A DNA stretch of 64,000 bases from Streptomyces albofaciens JCM 4342. Its GTDB lineage: Bacteria > Actinomycetota > Actinomycetes > Streptomycetales > Streptomycetaceae. How positions within the stretch are numbered: the stretch's first letter is position 1; every line of letters starts with the position of its first letter. This document shows positions 62,834 through 64,000 of this stretch, in pieces. The stretch is from positions 4,000,501-4,064,500 of the forward strand of contig NZ_PDCM01000001.1 in the NCBI RefSeq assembly GCF_008634025.1, given 5' to 3'. The notes below the pieces were generated by a model that was given only the letters and a program-made list of their open reading frames with translations, was not told the DNA's origin and ran no database searches. Both the position numbers and the translations under genes were made by a program.

Positions 62834-64000
62834 TCTGACCCGCGCCGCCTACAGCGACCTGTACGGCCCGACCGTGGGCGACCGCGTACGGCTGGCCGAC
62901 ACCGACCTCCTCGTCGAGATCACCGAGGACCGGGCGGGCGGCCCGGGGCACGCCGGTGACGAGACGGTCTTCGGCGGCGGCAAGGTGATCCGGGAATCGA
63001 TGGGCCAGTCCCGGGCGACCCGCGCCGAGGGCGCGCCCGACACCGTCATCACCGGCGCGATCGTCCTGGACCACTGGGGTGTCGTGAAGGCGGACGTCGG
63101 CATCCGGGACGGGCGGATCGCCGCGCTCGGCAAGGCCGGCAACCCCGACACCATGGACGGCGTCCACCCCGACCTGGTGATCGGTCCGGAGACCGAGATC
63201 ATCGCGGGCAACGGCAAGATCCTCACCGCCGGAGCCATCGACACCCATGTGCACTTCATCTGCCCCCAGCAGGTGGACGAGGCGCTGGCCTCCGGCGTGA
63301 CCACCCTGGTCGGCGGCGGCACGGGCCCGGCCGAGGGCAGCAAGGCCACCACCATCACGCCCGGCGCCTGGCACGTGTCCCGGATGTTCGCCTCGATGGA
63401 CGGGCTGCCCGTCAACGTGGGCCTGCTGGGCAAGGGCAACACCATGTCCGCCGACTCGATGCGCGACCAGCTGCGCGCGGGCGTCCTCGGCTTCAAGATC
63501 CACGAGGACTGGGGCGCCACCCCCGCCGTGCTGGACGCCTGTCTGCGCGTCTGCGAGGAGAGCGGCGCGCAGCTGGCCATCCATACGGACACGCTGAACG
63601 AGGCGGGCTTCCTCCAGGACACGCTGGCCGCCATCGCGGGCCGCGGCATCCACGCGTACCACGTCGAGGGCGCCGGCGGCGGCCACGCACCCGACATGAT
63701 CGCCATGGTCTCCGAGCCGAACGTGCTGCCCGCCTCCACCAACCCGACCCGCCCGCACACCGTCAACACCGTCGAGGAACACCTCGACATGCTGATGGTC
63801 TGCCACCACCTCAACCCCGCCGTGCCGGAGGACCTCGCCTTCGCCGAGTCCCGCATCCGGCCCTCCACCATCGCGGCCGAGGACATCCTGCACGACCTCG
63901 GCGCCATCTCGATCATGTCGTCCGACGCGCAGGCCATGGGGCGCATCGGCGAGGTCGTGCTGCGTACGTGGCAGACCGCGCACGTGATGAAGAAGCGGCG
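62826..64000 (+). CDS. ureC: Urease alpha subunit, N-terminal 391 residues (cut by window end)
   Basis: The frame from ATG 62826 is open to the window end. It shows [20 protein letters not shown], the nickel-site [12 protein letters not shown], the carbamylated Lys224 in [19 protein letters not shown], the flap region [11 protein letters not shown] and MVCHHLNP. The full subunit is about 570 residues, so roughly a third is outside. It carries the dinuclear nickel active site. Accessory genes ureF/G/D are expected downstream. Confidence 0.96.
   Translation, partial: MADLTRAAYSDLYGPTVGDRVRLADTDLLVEITEDRAGGPGHAGDETVFGGGKVIRESMGQSRATRAEGAPDTVITGAIVLDHWGVVKADVGIRDGRIAALGKAGNPDTMDGVHPDLVIGPETEIIAGNGKILTAGAIDTHVHFICPQQVDEALASGVTTLVGGGTGPAEGSKATTITPGAWHVSRMFASMDGLPVNVGLLGKGNTMSADSMRDQLRAGVLGFKIHEDWGATPAVLDACLRVCEESGAQLAIHTDTLNEAGFLQDTLAAIAGRGIHAYHVEGAGGGHAPDMIAMVSEPNVLPASTNPTRPHTVNTVEEHLDMLMVCHHLNPAVPEDLAFAESRIRPSTIAAEDILHDLGAISIMSSDAQAMGRIGEVVLRTWQTAHVMKKR

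Overview
The window is a 64 kb piece of high-GC chromosomal DNA from a Streptomyces-like actinomycete. The evidence is the strong G/C bias at third codon positions, many GTG starts, a Tat-exported PhoD, a streptogrisin-type protease with a chitin-binding tail, a WhiJ-type XRE/DUF397/ATPase triad, an ECF41 sigma factor and a urease operon arranged as in streptomycetes. I saw no tRNA, rRNA or CRISPR array.

Layout. 1-13.7 kb: an ATP-grasp-like gene cut by the window edge, a DUF885 protein, a LysR regulator, a streptogrisin C-like protease, a membrane-anchored ACT-GNAT fusion, PhoD, an ECF41 sigma factor, a GntR/HutC regulator behind a DasR-like operator, a VOC protein, a hydrolase and a ROK regulator. 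13.7-18.5 kb: an MHS-type transporter, mug and purB. 18.7-24.7 kb: a lamin-tail secreted protein, a divergent LysR/maleylpyruvate-isomerase-like pair, a large (alpha/alpha)6-glycosidase-like protein and a membrane protein. 24.7-31.9 kb: a two-component system preceded by phased direct repeats, an SGNH hydrolase, a coupled pair of CNNM/HlyC membrane proteins, a GNAT and an F420-dependent LLM oxidoreductase. 32-39.4 kb: a MacB/FtsX-type ABC exporter, a divergent TetR/reductase pair with visible operators, a secreted hydrolase and a methyltransferase. 39.5-44.2 kb: the biotin cluster bioD-bioA-bioB with divergent bioF. 44.3-46.9 kb: the WhiJ-type triad and a zinc-ribbon gene preceded by a 15-codon upstream ORF. 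47-51 kb: a DUF6328 protein, an NlpC/P60 hydrolase under a c-di-AMP (ydaO) riboswitch and a Crp-like site, a ClpP with a small partner, and a secreted protein. 60-64 kb: an orphan Phd antitoxin, an M28 aminopeptidase and ureA-ureB-ureC (ureC cut by the window end).

The most unusual segment is 51,564-59,523. It is a 7,950 bp Tn3-family element with 47 bp terminal inverted repeats that start GGGG (44/47 identical) and a perfect 5 bp target duplication (CGTAT). It sits inside a gntR-family gene. Removing the element and one CGTAT copy joins the two gntR halves in one reading frame. The element carries a Tn3-type resolvase at one end and only the N-terminal DUF4158 part of the transposase at the other. 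Between them lie a MarR/MFS efflux pair, two amidohydrolase genes with a divergent LysR regulator, and a dead aldo/keto reductase. It therefore looks like a transposition-deficient cargo transposon.

How the genes work together. The bio genes form a near-complete late biotin pathway: BioF makes KAPA, BioA DAPA, BioD dethiobiotin and BioB biotin. ureABC encodes the urease structural subunits. The MarR/MFS, LysR/amidohydrolase, TetR/reductase and LysR/isomerase-like pairs are divergent regulator-target units whose short intergenic regions contain dyads. All names rest on sequence reading and recalled family motifs; no database search was run.
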